Assembly: GCA_937981905.1 (NCBI GenBank) | Contig: CALJMY010000086.1 | Coordinates: 1 to 33,048, forward strand | Direction of reading: 5' to 3' | Source: an uncultured Enterobacterales bacterium | GTDB taxonomy: Bacteria; Pseudomonadota; Gammaproteobacteria; Enterobacterales; Psychrobiaceae | DNA: 33,048 nucleotides | Shown: positions 7,882-16,315 of the stretch, one piece after another | Position numbering within the stretch: the stretch's first letter is position 1 | How the letters are laid out: the number at the start of each line of letters is the position of its first letter | The notes under the pieces: model-generated | The model's database searches: none | The model's input: only the letters and a program-made list of their open reading frames with translations | Told to the model about the DNA's origin: nothing | Program-made: the position numbers and the translations under genes

Positions 7882-9144
7882 ATGTCTAAATTATTAATTA
7901 TTGAAGATAGCTTCTTAATTCGAAAAGTTATTAAACATTTAGCATCATCTGAATTAAATTGTGAATTTGATTTTGCTGAAAATTATGCTCAAACTAAAGA
8001 ATTGATTGCTAATAATAACTACTTTTTAGCGTTAGCTGATCTTAATCTTCCTGATGCTCCTAATGGTGAAGTTGTCGAATTAACTTTGGAGCATAGTATT
8101 TCAACTATTGTGCTTACAGGTACAACTAATGAAGAATTACGTAAAAAATTATTAACAATGGGGGTACTCGATTATATTTTTAAAGAAAATCGAGACTCCT
8201 ATGTCAGTGCTATTAAAATGGTTAATCAACTCATTTTAAATCAAGATATTAAAGTCTTAGTTGCCGATGATTCTAAAACATTAAGAAGTTATATTAGTGC
8301 ACAGTTATCTAAATTATTGTATCAAGTTATTGAAGCTGAAGATGGTGTTGAAGCAATAAAAGCACTGACTAAAGATCCAACTATTGGTTTATTAATTACA
8401 GATTACAATATGCCAAAAATGAATGGTATTGAGCTTATTCGAAACGTAAGAAAAAGCCGATTACGAGATGAGTTTCCAATTATTGGATTATCATCATCGA
8501 GCGATCCTTCACTCTCAGCACGCTTCATTAAACATGGTGCTAATGATTTTCTAGTGACACCATTTATGCAAGAAGAGTTTCAATGGCGCATAATAAAAGC
8601 CATGGAACAAATTGCATTAATTAATGACATTCGTGATGCAGCAAACCGTGATTATTTAACAAAATTATATAATCGTCGTTATTTTTTTAGTGTTGGTAAG
8701 AAAAGCTTTATCAACGCACAAGAAAACAATAATCACTTTTCAGTTGTTTTATTAGATATCGATTATTTTAAAAAAATTAATGATAATTATGGTCATGATG
8801 TTGGTGATACTGTCTTAATTGAACTTTCACAATTTTTAAATAAATGGTTTGAAGGTCTTTTAGTCGCTAGATATGGCGGGGAAGAGTTTATTCTCATTAT
8901 TCGTGATTTAGATGCTAATAAGGTGAATACATTATTAAATGCCTTTAGAGTGCAAGTGTCCCAGCAAGTAATTGAGGTTAACGGAAACGAGATATCATTC
9001 ACACTAAGCATTGGTGTTGCCAATAATATAGACAATGTGAAATCATTAGATGATTTAATTAAATGTGCTGATGTTGCTTTATATAAAGCCAAAGATAGTG
9101 GTCGTAATATTGTTGTTTGGGAAGATGAACCAATAGGTATTTAA
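7882..9144 (+). CDS. Response regulator with two receiver domains and a GGDEF domain
   Basis: Predicted cytoplasmic diguanylate cyclase making c-di-GMP. Receiver 1 spans about residues 2-118 with phospho-acceptor Asp53 (LADLNLPD), but the usual Lys-Pro is Lys101-Glu. Receiver 2 spans 123-245 with Asp174 (ITDYNMPKMNG); its conserved Lys is replaced by Thr226 (FLVTPFM), so its switching may be altered. The GGDEF domain (about 255-418) has an intact YGGEEF active site (332-336) and DIDYFKKIND. The five-residue-upstream RxxD inhibitory site is absent. No partner histidine kinase is adjacent. The layout is the same as Caulobacter PleD (REC-REC-GGDEF), but orthology is not claimed. A terminator follows. 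Confidence 0.92.
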   Translation: MSKLLIIEDSFLIRKVIKHLASSELNCEFDFAENYAQTKELIANNNYFLALADLNLPDAPNGEVVELTLEHSISTIVLTGTTNEELRKKLLTMGVLDYIFKENRDSYVSAIKMVNQLILNQDIKVLVADDSKTLRSYISAQLSKLLYQVIEAEDGVEAIKALTKDPTIGLLITDYNMPKMNGIELIRNVRKSRLRDEFPIIGLSSSSDPSLSARFIKHGANDFLVTPFMQEEFQWRIIKAMEQIALINDIRDAANRDYLTKLYNRRYFFSVGKKSFINAQENNNHFSVVLLDIDYFKKINDNYGHDVGDTVLIELSQFLNKWFEGLLVARYGGEEFILIIRDLDANKVNTLLNAFRVQVSQQVIEVNGNEISFTLSIGVANNIDNVKSLDDLIKCADVALYKAKDSGRNIVVWEDEPIGI

Positions 9145-9165
9145 ATCATCAATATTTATTAAATT

Positions 9166-9195
9166 AAGCCAAATCGTCATTGATTTGGCTTTTTT
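9166..9195 (+). terminator. Rho-independent terminator after the GGDEF regulator
   Basis: Perfect stem AAGCCAAATC / GATTTGGCTT with a six-base loop, then TTTTT, 22 bases beyond the stop codon. Confidence 0.9.
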
Positions 9196-9268
9196 GTTTT
9201 AGGTCATCTTGTTCTGATTATCTTACTGTGATTTAATTAACTCAATAGTATTATTAGATGGTTTTAGA

Positions 9269-10156
9269 ATGAGATTAGACATAGAAACACTCAAGATTCT
9301 TGATTTAATTGTTAGACTTGGCAGTTTTGCTAAAGCAGCAGATCAACTTAATCGCGCGCAATCGGCTATCAGTTATCAAATTAAAAAACTTGAACAACAT
9401 TTAGGTGTGAGCTTGTTTGATCGTAGTAAATATCGAGCAGAACTAACCCCTGAAGGTAATGCTATTCTAACGGAAGGTAGACGTTTATTGCAGCAAGCAC
9501 ATAATTTAGAGGTGTTAGCTGAGCGTTTTAGCCAAGGTTGGGAACCTAGATTAGAAATTGTTATCGATGGTTCTGTACCAATGGAACCAGTGATGAGAGC
9601 ATTAAAGCATTTATCTGAAATGGACATATCTACGCGAGTTCAACTTCGTACAGAATTTTTAAGCGGTTGCCAACGCTGGTTTGACAAGCATAGCTCAGAC
9701 TTAATGCTCGTCAAAGATTATCAGTCTAATCCTTATTTAGTCGCTAAACCACTAAAACCAATGGACGTGAAATTGGTAGTATCAAGTGATCACCCATTGG
9801 CTTCTATAAAACATATCGAATTAAAACATTTGCATGAGCATATTGAACTTACCATAGCTGATTCAGGCACGTTAGACCTTCAACATCCCGATGATTTACA
9901 GTTCGGAGGAGATCGCGTGTTTTATCTCAATGGCTTTAGCGCTAAAAAAGAATCAATTTTATTGGGTGTTGGCTTTGGTTGGGTACCTGATTATCTTATT
10001 ACTAATGAATTAGAAAGTGGCACGTTGGTTGAAATTGATTATGTAGGTGGCTCATGTCATACATTTACCCCGCGTTTAATACATTCAAGTGAAAGACCGT
10101 TAGGGCGTGCAGGAGAGTTATTAAGTCAGTTAATTATTGAAGAATTTGCTAAATAG
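9269..10156 (+). CDS. LysR family transcriptional regulator
   Basis: DNA-binding regulator of 295 aa. The N-terminal winged helix-turn-helix is clear (residues 1-60: RLGSFAKAADQLNRAQSAIS, then LEQHLGVSLFDRS and LTPEG), followed by a LysR substrate-binding domain from about residue 90. It is a single gene between two terminators, with no divergent partner, so the usual inference of target from a divergently transcribed neighbour is not available. The subgroup lacks an obvious named match. The ligand-binding part contains FGWVPDYLI, a segment seen in several gammaproteobacterial LysR proteins of unknown target. Confidence 0.92.
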   Translation: MRLDIETLKILDLIVRLGSFAKAADQLNRAQSAISYQIKKLEQHLGVSLFDRSKYRAELTPEGNAILTEGRRLLQQAHNLEVLAERFSQGWEPRLEIVIDGSVPMEPVMRALKHLSEMDISTRVQLRTEFLSGCQRWFDKHSSDLMLVKDYQSNPYLVAKPLKPMDVKLVVSSDHPLASIKHIELKHLHEHIELTIADSGTLDLQHPDDLQFGGDRVFYLNGFSAKKESILLGVGFGWVPDYLITNELESGTLVEIDYVGGSCHTFTPRLIHSSERPLGRAGELLSQLIIEEFAK

Positions 10157-10217
10157 CCAGTACTTTTAATAGCTAGTACTTTGAATTATTAGTGCTCGCA
10201 ATGATTAGCACATAGAA

Positions 10218-10250
10218 TAAAGTCAGGAAAGATGATATTTCCTGACTTTA
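10218..10250. terminator. Bidirectional terminator between lysR and the ComEA-like gene
   Basis: Perfect 13-base inverted repeat TAAAGTCAGGAAA / TTTCCTGACTTTA with a 7-base loop, sitting between two convergent genes. A/T-rich arms could serve both strands. Confidence 0.8.
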
Positions 10251-10261
10251 ATGAGTTCGCT

Positions 10262-10681
10262 TTAAATTACGTTTTTACCTTCTAAGCGAATACGCTGGTT
10301 ATTTTGCTTTAATGTTTTCTTACCTATCCCTTTAATTTTTAATAACTCATCCAGCTTTTTGAATGCACCATTGTTGGTACGATAATCAACAATAGCTTTT
10401 GCTTTTGTCTTTCCAATGTTTTTTAAACCAAGTGATAATTCAATTGCTGACGCTGTATTAATATTAACTGACATGTATTTTAATGCTTTGCTCTTTGCTA
10501 CAGTATTTTTTGCTACTATTTTCTTTGTACTAGGTTGATTAGTTAATGATGGTGTTTTGTCGTCAATAACAGAACTTATCTTTTTAGTTGAGTTTTTCAC
10601 GTTATCGGGTGTTGCAGAAACAGCTAATGTGGATAATGCTAAACCAAAACAAATGGTCGATATTATTATTACTTTAAACAT
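10262..10681 (-). CDS. ComEA-like helix-hairpin-helix protein
   Basis: Exported 139-aa protein with a cleavable signal peptide (MFKVIIISTICFGLALSTLAVSA) and a C-terminal double helix-hairpin-helix domain (about residues 73-133). The domain starts with VNINTASAIELSLGLKNIGK and ends with LLKIKGIGKKTLKQNNQRI. ComEA-type proteins bind DNA in the periplasm during natural transformation; similar short versions occur widely in gammaproteobacteria, many uncharacterised. The region between signal and HhH is Lys/Thr/Ser-rich and low in complexity. AAGGATTT lies upstream of the ATG. No other competence gene is adjacent, so a role in DNA uptake is inferred from domain only. Confidence 0.85.
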   Translation of the reverse strand: MFKVIIISTICFGLALSTLAVSATPDNVKNSTKKISSVIDDKTPSLTNQPSTKKIVAKNTVAKSKALKYMSVNINTASAIELSLGLKNIGKTKAKAIVDYRTNNGAFKKLDELLKIKGIGKKTLKQNNQRIRLEGKNVI

Positions 10682-10784
10682 ATGAAATCCTTTTTCTACA
10701 ATATTAATGGGGAATAATAATTATAGTTAAATTATGTAAAGTTGCTAAAAAATATACGAACAGATATTTTTTTGATAAAAAGAC

Positions 10785-10814
10785 TTGCGTTAAACCCATA
10801 GTCTCATAGATAAT
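10785..10814 (+). promoter_or_regulatory. Promoter of the 4.5S RNA gene
   Basis: TTGCGT (-35) and GATAAT (-10) separated by 18 bases, ending about 8 bases before the RNA. The segment between the -10 and the RNA (GCGCCTC) is G+C rich, like stringently controlled stable-RNA promoters. Confidence 0.65.
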
Positions 10815-10821
10815 GCGCCTC

Positions 10822-10929
10822 GGTGACTAGTTGGTCCCCTCGCAATGATAGATAGTGAACTCGGCCAGGCCCGGAAGGGAGCAACCGCAGCTATCGACTC
10901 ATGTGCCGAGGTGTGGCTGATTAGTTACC
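10822..10929 (+). ncRNA. ffs: 4.5S RNA of the signal recognition particle
   Basis: Bacterial SRP RNA that binds Ffh and, with FtsY, targets inner-membrane proteins. The conserved apical region is plain: the GGCCAGGCCCGGAAGGGAGCA segment contains the GGAA tetraloop, and the 3' arm carries AGCAACCGCAG...GTGCCGAGGTGTGGCTG, matching the E. coli GUGUGCCGGGAUGUAGCUGGC region. The ends pair as GGTGACTAG with TTAGTTACC (with G-U pairs), giving a hairpin of about 108 nt. A T run near 10938-10943 follows and could end transcription. Exact ends are estimated to within a few bases. Confidence 0.95.
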
Positions 10930-10975
10930 ACCTAACTCTTTTTACTCTCCTATATAAAATCTTTATTTATTCAAT

Positions 10976-11128
10976 TTACTTTCGCTTAAAATCATTAATT
11001 ACTATTTCTAGTGCGTCTACTATTGTTTCTTGAGATAAATTAGCACCTTCAAGCATTTCAATAAGATCTACTGCAAGTTTGATATGATCTGGCGCTTGAT
11101 CTAGTTGGCTTAAAGTATCTTCACTCAT
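10976..11128 (-). CDS. ybaM: YbaM family protein (DUF2496)
   Basis: Small cytoplasmic protein of 50 aa, read from ATG at 11128. The core APDHIKLAVDLIEMLEGANL aligns with the YbaM block APDDVKLAVDLIVLLE, followed by TIVDALEIVINDF. Function is unknown. In E. coli ybaM sits next to priC, and the same neighbour occurs here, 98 bases upstream, which supports both assignments. It converges on the 4.5S RNA gene with about 45 bases between them. Confidence 0.88.
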   Translation of the reverse strand: MSEDTLSQLDQAPDHIKLAVDLIEMLEGANLSQETIVDALEIVINDFKRK

Positions 11129-11226
11129 TGTTATTCCTAATATATTTTATGTATGAAATTAGTTTTATTATTGTTTAAACATATAAATTAATTATGCAGT
11201 TCAAGCCTGCAATTTAAACATATTGC

Positions 11227-11868
11227 TTAATAACGTCGTTTGCCTTTCTCGAAGTTTTCAATTTTTTGTTCAATAAAATAAATAGCTTTATTACATTGTC
11301 CCAATCTCTTTTGTAGTTGAAGGATCTCATGTTGTTTAACTATTTTATCTTGTGATGCTGATTGTTCTAATTGGTGATTGAGTTGACTTATTTTTTGCTC
11401 AAAGCGTTGGCGATATTCATGGTGTTTAGATAACTCTTGATAAAGTTGCTGGCTATTTACCATTACTTTTTTGGCAAGCCACTCGAAATTATTATCACTT
11501 GTTTGACGTTTTTTTTCAAAATAGATAGCTTTAGCTTTTTTATCTATTTGATAGCTCTCTTTACGTTGATTTTGGCTACCTAATGCTTTTTTGATAGCTT
11601 GGCATTGATCGACCAGTTTAGCGCATTGAAAAGCGATCATAGAGTTAGATGATTTTTTATCAATCATACTATTAACTTGATTTAATAATTCTTGGCTTTC
11701 TTTAACATAGTAAATAAGTTGTCGTGATTGTGATTTAAATAGATTTTGTTCAAATAAAGCATGTTCAGCTAATTTGGGTATCGTATTGGATTTATCATAC
11801 TCGGTGGCATCAACAGCTAATTTCTTTAAAACATTAGCTATTTTATTTAACGAGTCAATCACAACCAT
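11227..11868 (-). CDS. priC: Primosomal replication protein PriC
   Basis: Replication-restart factor that helps load DnaB helicase at stalled forks. The 213-aa protein is all-helical and rich in Gln and Lys. The N-terminal block (residues 32-50, LAEHALFEQNLFKSQSRQL) resembles the FxxxLF...L pattern of PriC, and the C-terminal QQLYQELSKHHEYRQRFEQKI is also PriC-like. Sequence identity to E. coli PriC (175 aa) is low, so the ybaM neighbour is important support. The frame starts at ATG 11868, overlapping the TSUP gene by 10 bases; GGAG is only three bases from that ATG, so the GTG two codons later (nine-base spacing) may be the true start. Confidence 0.8.
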   Translation of the reverse strand: MVVIDSLNKIANVLKKLAVDATEYDKSNTIPKLAEHALFEQNLFKSQSRQLIYYVKESQELLNQVNSMIDKKSSNSMIAFQCAKLVDQCQAIKKALGSQNQRKESYQIDKKAKAIYFEKKRQTSDNNFEWLAKKVMVNSQQLYQELSKHHEYRQRFEQKISQLNHQLEQSASQDKIVKQHEILQLQKRLGQCNKAIYFIEQKIENFEKGKRRY

Positions 11869-12641
11869 GCGCTCCAGGCTAGTTTCATACTAATACATAA
11901 AACGACAGTAATGAAAACAGGGCGGATAAATTTACTACCAAAATGAATAGCTGTTTTAGCACCGATGAAAGAACCAAACATTAAGCAGGCACCCATACTT
12001 AATCCGATTGTGTAATCAATTTTTCCTAATACCATAAATGTTAAAAGTGCTGTGAAATTACTGACGAAATTCATTGAGCGAGCAACACCACTACTGATTA
12101 ATAAATCTATTTTATAAAGAATTTGTCCTGATATTGTCCAAAATGCACCAGTACCTGGCCCTGCGAATCCATCGTAGAATCCTAACAATGAACCCTGTAT
12201 CCATTGTTTTAATGTAGAAGGCGGAGCCACATGCTTCGCTATTTTCTCACATCTTGGCTTATTCATTAACGTATATATAGCGGTCATAATAATTATTAAT
12301 GGTAAGACTTTTTCTAAAAAATCACCTGACACAAAATAAACAGCAATAGCGCCAATACCAGCGCCAATAAATGTTGATAAAGCACAATGCTTCCATAATA
12401 TTGGGGAAAATAGTTTATTACGATAAAAAGTGTAACTAGCGATTGCGGTGCCAAATGTTGAAGATAATTTATTCGTCCCCAAAACCATGTGAACAGGCAT
12501 GCCAGTACTAAGTAATGTTGGCACTGTTAACAAACCGCCACCACCGACTACAGCATCAATAAAGCCGGCTATAACGGCAACTACTGATAATAGAACCCAT
12601 ACAGGGATCGCATTAAATAGTTCTGCGAATAATTCAATCAT
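11859..12641 (-). CDS. TSUP (TauE/SafE) family membrane permease
   Basis: Integral inner-membrane protein of 260 aa with about eight hydrophobic segments, in the sulfite exporter TauE/SafE family. Family signatures are the first repeat VVAVIAGFIDAVVGGGGLLT (16-35) with LGTNKLSSTFGT, and the second repeat LGFYDGFAGPGTGAFW. These match the YfcA-type branch. Family members move sulfur oxyanions or organosulfur anions; the substrate here cannot be told. It begins two bases after dinG stops and overlaps priC, so the dinG-TSUP-priC run is probably one transcript. Confidence 0.88.
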   Translation of the reverse strand: MIELFAELFNAIPVWVLLSVVAVIAGFIDAVVGGGGLLTVPTLLSTGMPVHMVLGTNKLSSTFGTAIASYTFYRNKLFSPILWKHCALSTFIGAGIGAIAVYFVSGDFLEKVLPLIIIMTAIYTLMNKPRCEKIAKHVAPPSTLKQWIQGSLLGFYDGFAGPGTGAFWTISGQILYKIDLLISSGVARSMNFVSNFTALLTFMVLGKIDYTIGLSMGACLMFGSFIGAKTAIHFGSKFIRPVFITVVLCISMKLAWSAWL

Positions 12642-12643
12642 TA

Positions 12644-14719
12644 TTAATATTCAATTGTTAGTTTATAAGGAGGAAGAGAATCAATTAATGATTTTCCGTA
12701 GCGTTTCGTGACAAGTCGTCTATCTAAAATAGTAATTGTGCCAGTGTCTTTTTCATTACGAAGTAATCTACCACATGATTGAATTAATTTTCGTGATGCG
12801 TCAGGAATTGTTAAAACTAAAAATGGATTACCATTTTTAGTTTTAATATATTCACTGTGCGCTTGCTCTATAGGTGAATTAGGCACTGCGAATGGTAATT
12901 TGGTAATAATTAAATTAGTTAGATAATTACCCGGTAAATCTAATCCCTCTGAAAAACTGCTGGTACCAAATAAAATGCTAGGTAAGTTATTATCGCATTT
13001 GTCTTTATGGAGCGTTAAAAGAGCGTTTCTAGAGGCTTCTCCTTGTACTAATAACGAAAAGCTATGCTTGTCGCGTAATGTTTTAGCGACTAGGTTCATT
13101 TGCCAATAAGATGAAAATAATACTAAAGAAGCTTTATCGTTTGTTAAACGTTTTTTAAGTTGAATAATTAACTCATCAGTAAACTTATCATGGCTAGGTT
13201 CTGTTTTAAGAGCAGGGATGATTAATTCACCATTATTTTGGAAATCAAATGGAGAATCAAGTTTAATGTATTGTGTGCCATCGTTATTTTTCAAACCTGC
13301 ACTACGCCTGAAATGATCAAATGAATTTAATGCAGTAAGTGTAGCGGAACAAAGTACAACCCCTTGAGCTTGTGACCATAGGTTGTCTTCTAAGAAATAT
13401 CCAACTTCGATAGGCGCGGCATTTAAAATAAACTCTCCTTTGGCGCTATCGTTTTGTTCTATCCAACGTACTGTTGGCGCTGCATGTTTACTGTCTTTCT
13501 TTTTCATCATTAGCCAAAGTTTATGTTGGCCTTCTATTCGACTTAGATTTATCCCTAAATCACCTAACGTTGCTTCTATTTTCCAAGCACTAATATCACC
13601 ATCTTTATAGGCTTCCATGACAATTTGGTGTACTTTATTCAAATCACGCAAAGCAAGCTTACTAATGCTTTCACAATTTTCTACAACACTTAATAAAGAA
13701 TCAGGTAATACTCCATTTTCAAAGCGTACGCGTTTATCTTCATTGTTAAATAACGCGCTATTTGTAGTAAGCCATTGGTGAATTAATTTGATTTCGCTGC
13801 TAAGTTCATTGCAATGATCACTTAGCTTCATCATTGGACCAATTAATTGATCGCTTTTGAGTGTGCTAGAGATTTTTTTTCCCATGACATCTATTTTAGA
13901 GAGCCAGTCTAAAGTGCCTAATACAGAGGATGAAGCACTTGAAAAGTCTCTGGCTTTATCTGGTAGATGATGTGCTTCATCGATGACATAAAACATAGAA
14001 TCTGGTTCTGGTAATATTTTACCGCCACCGAGTTCGAGATCGGCAAGTAACAAACTATGATTTACGATAAGAACATCGAGTTTATCAACTTCTTCACGTG
14101 CTTTATGGAATGGACATTGGCGATGCGCACTTAATTGTTTATTACAGCCAAATTTATCACATTGAATTTGTAACCAAATAGTGTTTGAAATAGGTGTTGG
14201 CCAACTGTCTCGTTCACCATCCCATGATTTATCAAGCCACGCATCCCATAATTTTTTTACTAAGACGATAGCGTCTTTATCTGGTGGTTGATGCCATAAT
14301 GTTTGTTCACTTGATGCTTGAGTATCTGCAGCAAGTTCTAATTTACTCGTACAAATATAGCGTTGTCTGCCTTTGATTAACCCAAATTTAAAATCAAGAC
14401 GACTAAATTGACGAAACATCGGTAAGTCTTTATTGAGTAATTGTTCTTGTAAGGCAACCGTTGCAGTAGAAATACAGAGTTTTTTACCTAGAGATAATGC
14501 TAATGGAATCCCCCCCAAACAATATGCTAAAGATTTCCCTGTACCCGTACCAGCTTCTATAACACCAATACGTCTAGTTTTATCAAAGTCACCAGCTAGC
14601 ACTTTTGCTGTTTGGGCAACCATAAAATTTTGCTCTTTACGCGTGATGAAATGTGGGATTTCATCTTTAAAATACTTAAAGCAAGTTTTAATCGTTTTTT
14701 GTACATTAGGAGAAAGCAT
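12644..14719 (-). CDS. dinG: ATP-dependent DNA helicase DinG (XPD-like, Fe-S)
   Basis: 5'-3' superfamily 2 helicase that unwinds D-loops, R-loops and forked DNA. Visible are Walker A EAGTGTGKS (55-63), DEAH (247-250) in VIDEAHHLPD, and four cysteines placed to bind a 4Fe-4S cluster (Cys123, 187, 192, 202; YICTSK, QCDKFGC and QCPF). C-terminal motifs include SATLTALNSF, TSSFSEGLDLPG and the motif VI sequence IQSCGRLLRNE. The 691 aa end soon after YGKSLIDSLPPY, so the basic tail seen in the E. coli protein (716 aa) is missing. The ATG lacks a strong ribosome site. No LexA box of the CTGT-N8-ACAG form is visible upstream. Confidence 0.93.
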   Translation of the reverse strand: MLSPNVQKTIKTCFKYFKDEIPHFITRKEQNFMVAQTAKVLAGDFDKTRRIGVIEAGTGTGKSLAYCLGGIPLALSLGKKLCISTATVALQEQLLNKDLPMFRQFSRLDFKFGLIKGRQRYICTSKLELAADTQASSEQTLWHQPPDKDAIVLVKKLWDAWLDKSWDGERDSWPTPISNTIWLQIQCDKFGCNKQLSAHRQCPFHKAREEVDKLDVLIVNHSLLLADLELGGGKILPEPDSMFYVIDEAHHLPDKARDFSSASSSVLGTLDWLSKIDVMGKKISSTLKSDQLIGPMMKLSDHCNELSSEIKLIHQWLTTNSALFNNEDKRVRFENGVLPDSLLSVVENCESISKLALRDLNKVHQIVMEAYKDGDISAWKIEATLGDLGINLSRIEGQHKLWLMMKKKDSKHAAPTVRWIEQNDSAKGEFILNAAPIEVGYFLEDNLWSQAQGVVLCSATLTALNSFDHFRRSAGLKNNDGTQYIKLDSPFDFQNNGELIIPALKTEPSHDKFTDELIIQLKKRLTNDKASLVLFSSYWQMNLVAKTLRDKHSFSLLVQGEASRNALLTLHKDKCDNNLPSILFGTSSFSEGLDLPGNYLTNLIITKLPFAVPNSPIEQAHSEYIKTKNGNPFLVLTIPDASRKLIQSCGRLLRNEKDTGTITILDRRLVTKRYGKSLIDSLPPYKLTIEY

Positions 14720-14810
14720 TGGCTAACATTTTTCATAAAAATAGTAAGACAGATAATAGCAATCTGTAGGTAAATACGCGAATAATGGTTTGAAATAGTG
14801 AAATTTGAAC

Positions 14811-14839
14811 TAATGTATAAAAAATATTGTTATACATTA
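14811..14839. repeat. Perfect inverted repeat upstream of dinG
   Basis: TAATGTATAA / TTATACATTA, 10-base arms with a 9-base centre, about 90 bases upstream of dinG. No T run beyond it on either strand, so a protein-binding or cruciform role is as likely as termination. Confidence 0.45.
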
Positions 14840-15100
14840 AAATAAACACGTAAATGGAATGTTTTTTATCTTATTGTTTTTAAAGTATAAAGTTATCAAT
14901 GTTGCATTTATAAAATATCATGTAAGTAAAATTACAATAATTTAACAAAAAAAATGATGTGAAAGGTGATTTTTATCCGAATAAAGTTTCAAAATTATTG
15001 TTTAAATATGATTTAAACATCTAGAGAGTTACATTTTAGGATTGTCATGACAAAGGCTTTTGTTTTATTGTTTATTGTTATTTAACAGTTTCTTACGAGG

Positions 15101-15138
15101 TTTTTATTCTTGTTTTTTATTCTTGTTTCTTATTCTTT
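15101..15138. repeat. Short T-rich tandem repeat
   Basis: Three consecutive near-identical units of 12-13 bases: TTTTTATTCTTG, TTTTTTATTCTTG, TTTCTTATTCTTT. They differ mainly in the length of the T run, the type of array that can vary by slippage. Confidence 0.6.
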
Positions 15139-15352
15139 TTGAACCTTGTTAGGTAAATGTAGATCTAAATAGGTATATGTTGATATTGGTTGTTTTATAA
15201 ATGTGGTTAGTTCGTTTTTTAATCTTAAACGTGTTTTTTTTATGTTTTTTTATGATAATAAAATGTGATTTTAATGTTTAAATTGTGTTAAAGGTGTTTT
15301 TTATCAGTGGTTTATGTATTTTGGGGGTAGTTCACATATAGTATTAGCGGTG

Positions 15353-15382
15353 TTGACAGTGAATATTTGAATGTGAAATGAT
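15353..15382 (+). promoter_or_regulatory. Candidate promoter of the TonB operon
   Basis: TTGACA (15353-15358), 18-base spacer, AATGAT (15377-15382; 4 of 6 match to the -10 consensus). It is about 140 bases before the DUF3450 start. A second TATAAT at 15431-15436 lacks a convincing -35. Confidence 0.4.
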
Positions 15383-15532
15383 GTCGACGGTTTTGCTCCT
15401 TAATACAACCAAGGAGTTAGGTACAAATAATATAATATTAAAACCTAAAGACGTTCTGTTAATGTCATAAATACTAATTTTTTATTTATAGTCATTTATC
15501 AGCAGTTTCCACAATAAATTTGGTTAGGAACT

Positions 15533-16315
15533 ATGTCCAAGTTAAGTAAAAATAAAATTGCTATTGCTATAGCCGGAGCCGTTGCTCTTACAACAACATT
15601 CGCCGCATCTGCCGCAGAAGATATTAAATCACTTCAAAAAGCAGACGCTACTATTCAAACAGCTGCAGCTAAATCACAAGAAAAAGTGAATAAATTGCAT
15701 GAACAAGCTGGTGATATCGTATACCAATACCGTCAGGTTATTGATGATACTGATGGCCTTCGTTCATACAATGATTACGTTGCTTCATTGGTTGCTGACC
15801 AAGAGCAAAAAATAAAAGCAACTCAAGAAGATATCAACGGCATCGATAAAACTCGTCAAGGTCTAGTACCATTGATGTTTAAAATGATCGCTACTATTGA
15901 AGAATTTGTTGCACTTGATTTACCTTTCGAAAAGCAAGAACGTCATGATCGTATTGCTTACTTGAAAGAAATGATGGTTGATTCAAATGTTTCAACGGCT
16001 GAAAAATATCGTAAGGTATTAGAAGCATACCAAATTGAACTTCAATCTGGTCGTACTTCACAAGTTAATCAAGGTAAAGAGACTATTAATGGTAAAGAAC
16101 TTACTGTTGATGTTCTGCAATTTGGTCGTATTACACTAGTTGCTCAAACTCTTGATTCTCAACAAACTTGGGTTTGGAATAAGAACGCTAAAAACTGGGA
16201 TAGTCTAGGTGAAGAATGGAACCGTCCAACTCGTAACGCTATCGATGTTGTTCGCGGTGACAAATCTCCTAACTTAGTTCAATTACCTGTACCTGCTGTA
16301 GGGAGCGTTAAATAA
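15533..16315 (+). CDS. DUF3450 family periplasmic protein
   Basis: First gene of the TonB-type operon. The 260-aa product has a Sec signal peptide (about 1-27, ending ASAAED), then a long helical, probably coiled-coil region (about 30-105) and a C-terminal domain with FGRITLVAQTLDSQQTWVW. DUF3450 proteins are routinely encoded directly before a TtpC-type ExbB homologue in Vibrio, Shewanella and Alteromonadales. A periplasmic part in energy transduction to outer-membrane receptors is inferred from this context; no biochemical function is known to me. Its stop overlaps the next start as TAATG, implying translational coupling. Confidence 0.88.
   Translation: MSKLSKNKIAIAIAGAVALTTTFAASAAEDIKSLQKADATIQTAAAKSQEKVNKLHEQAGDIVYQYRQVIDDTDGLRSYNDYVASLVADQEQKIKATQEDINGIDKTRQGLVPLMFKMIATIEEFVALDLPFEKQERHDRIAYLKEMMVDSNVSTAEKYRKVLEAYQIELQSGRTSQVNQGKETINGKELTVDVLQFGRITLVAQTLDSQQTWVWNKNAKNWDSLGEEWNRPTRNAIDVVRGDKSPNLVQLPVPAVGSVK

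Larger units (their letters stand above)
14720..15532. other. Long AT-rich divergent intergenic region, dinG / TonB operon
   Basis: About 810 bases without a credible gene on either strand. It contains a perfect 10-base inverted repeat (14811-14839), T-rich tandem repeats (15101-15138), many T runs, and on the right a TTGACA-type promoter followed by about 140 bases of potentially structured leader before the DUF3450 gene. Stem candidates in that leader are CTCCTT/AAGGAG (15396-15416) and TTAGGT/ACCTAA (15417-15448). I see no Fur-box-like sequence. Confidence 0.6.

Noticed and set aside
10845-11033. 62-aa plus-strand frame across the 4.5S RNA
   Set aside because: It lies on the structured SRP RNA and over the ybaM gene on the other strand; no protein family resemblance.
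12499-14726. Several 70-100 aa plus-strand frames inside the TSUP and dinG genes
   Set aside because: They are antisense shadows of well-supported genes, with no ribosome sites or family motifs.
14749-14767. ACAGAT-N7-ATCTGT inverted repeat just upstream of dinG, considered as a LexA box
   Set aside because: The half-sites are in the wrong order: LexA boxes of gammaproteobacteria read CTGT-N8-ACAG, whereas this reads ACAG...CTGT.
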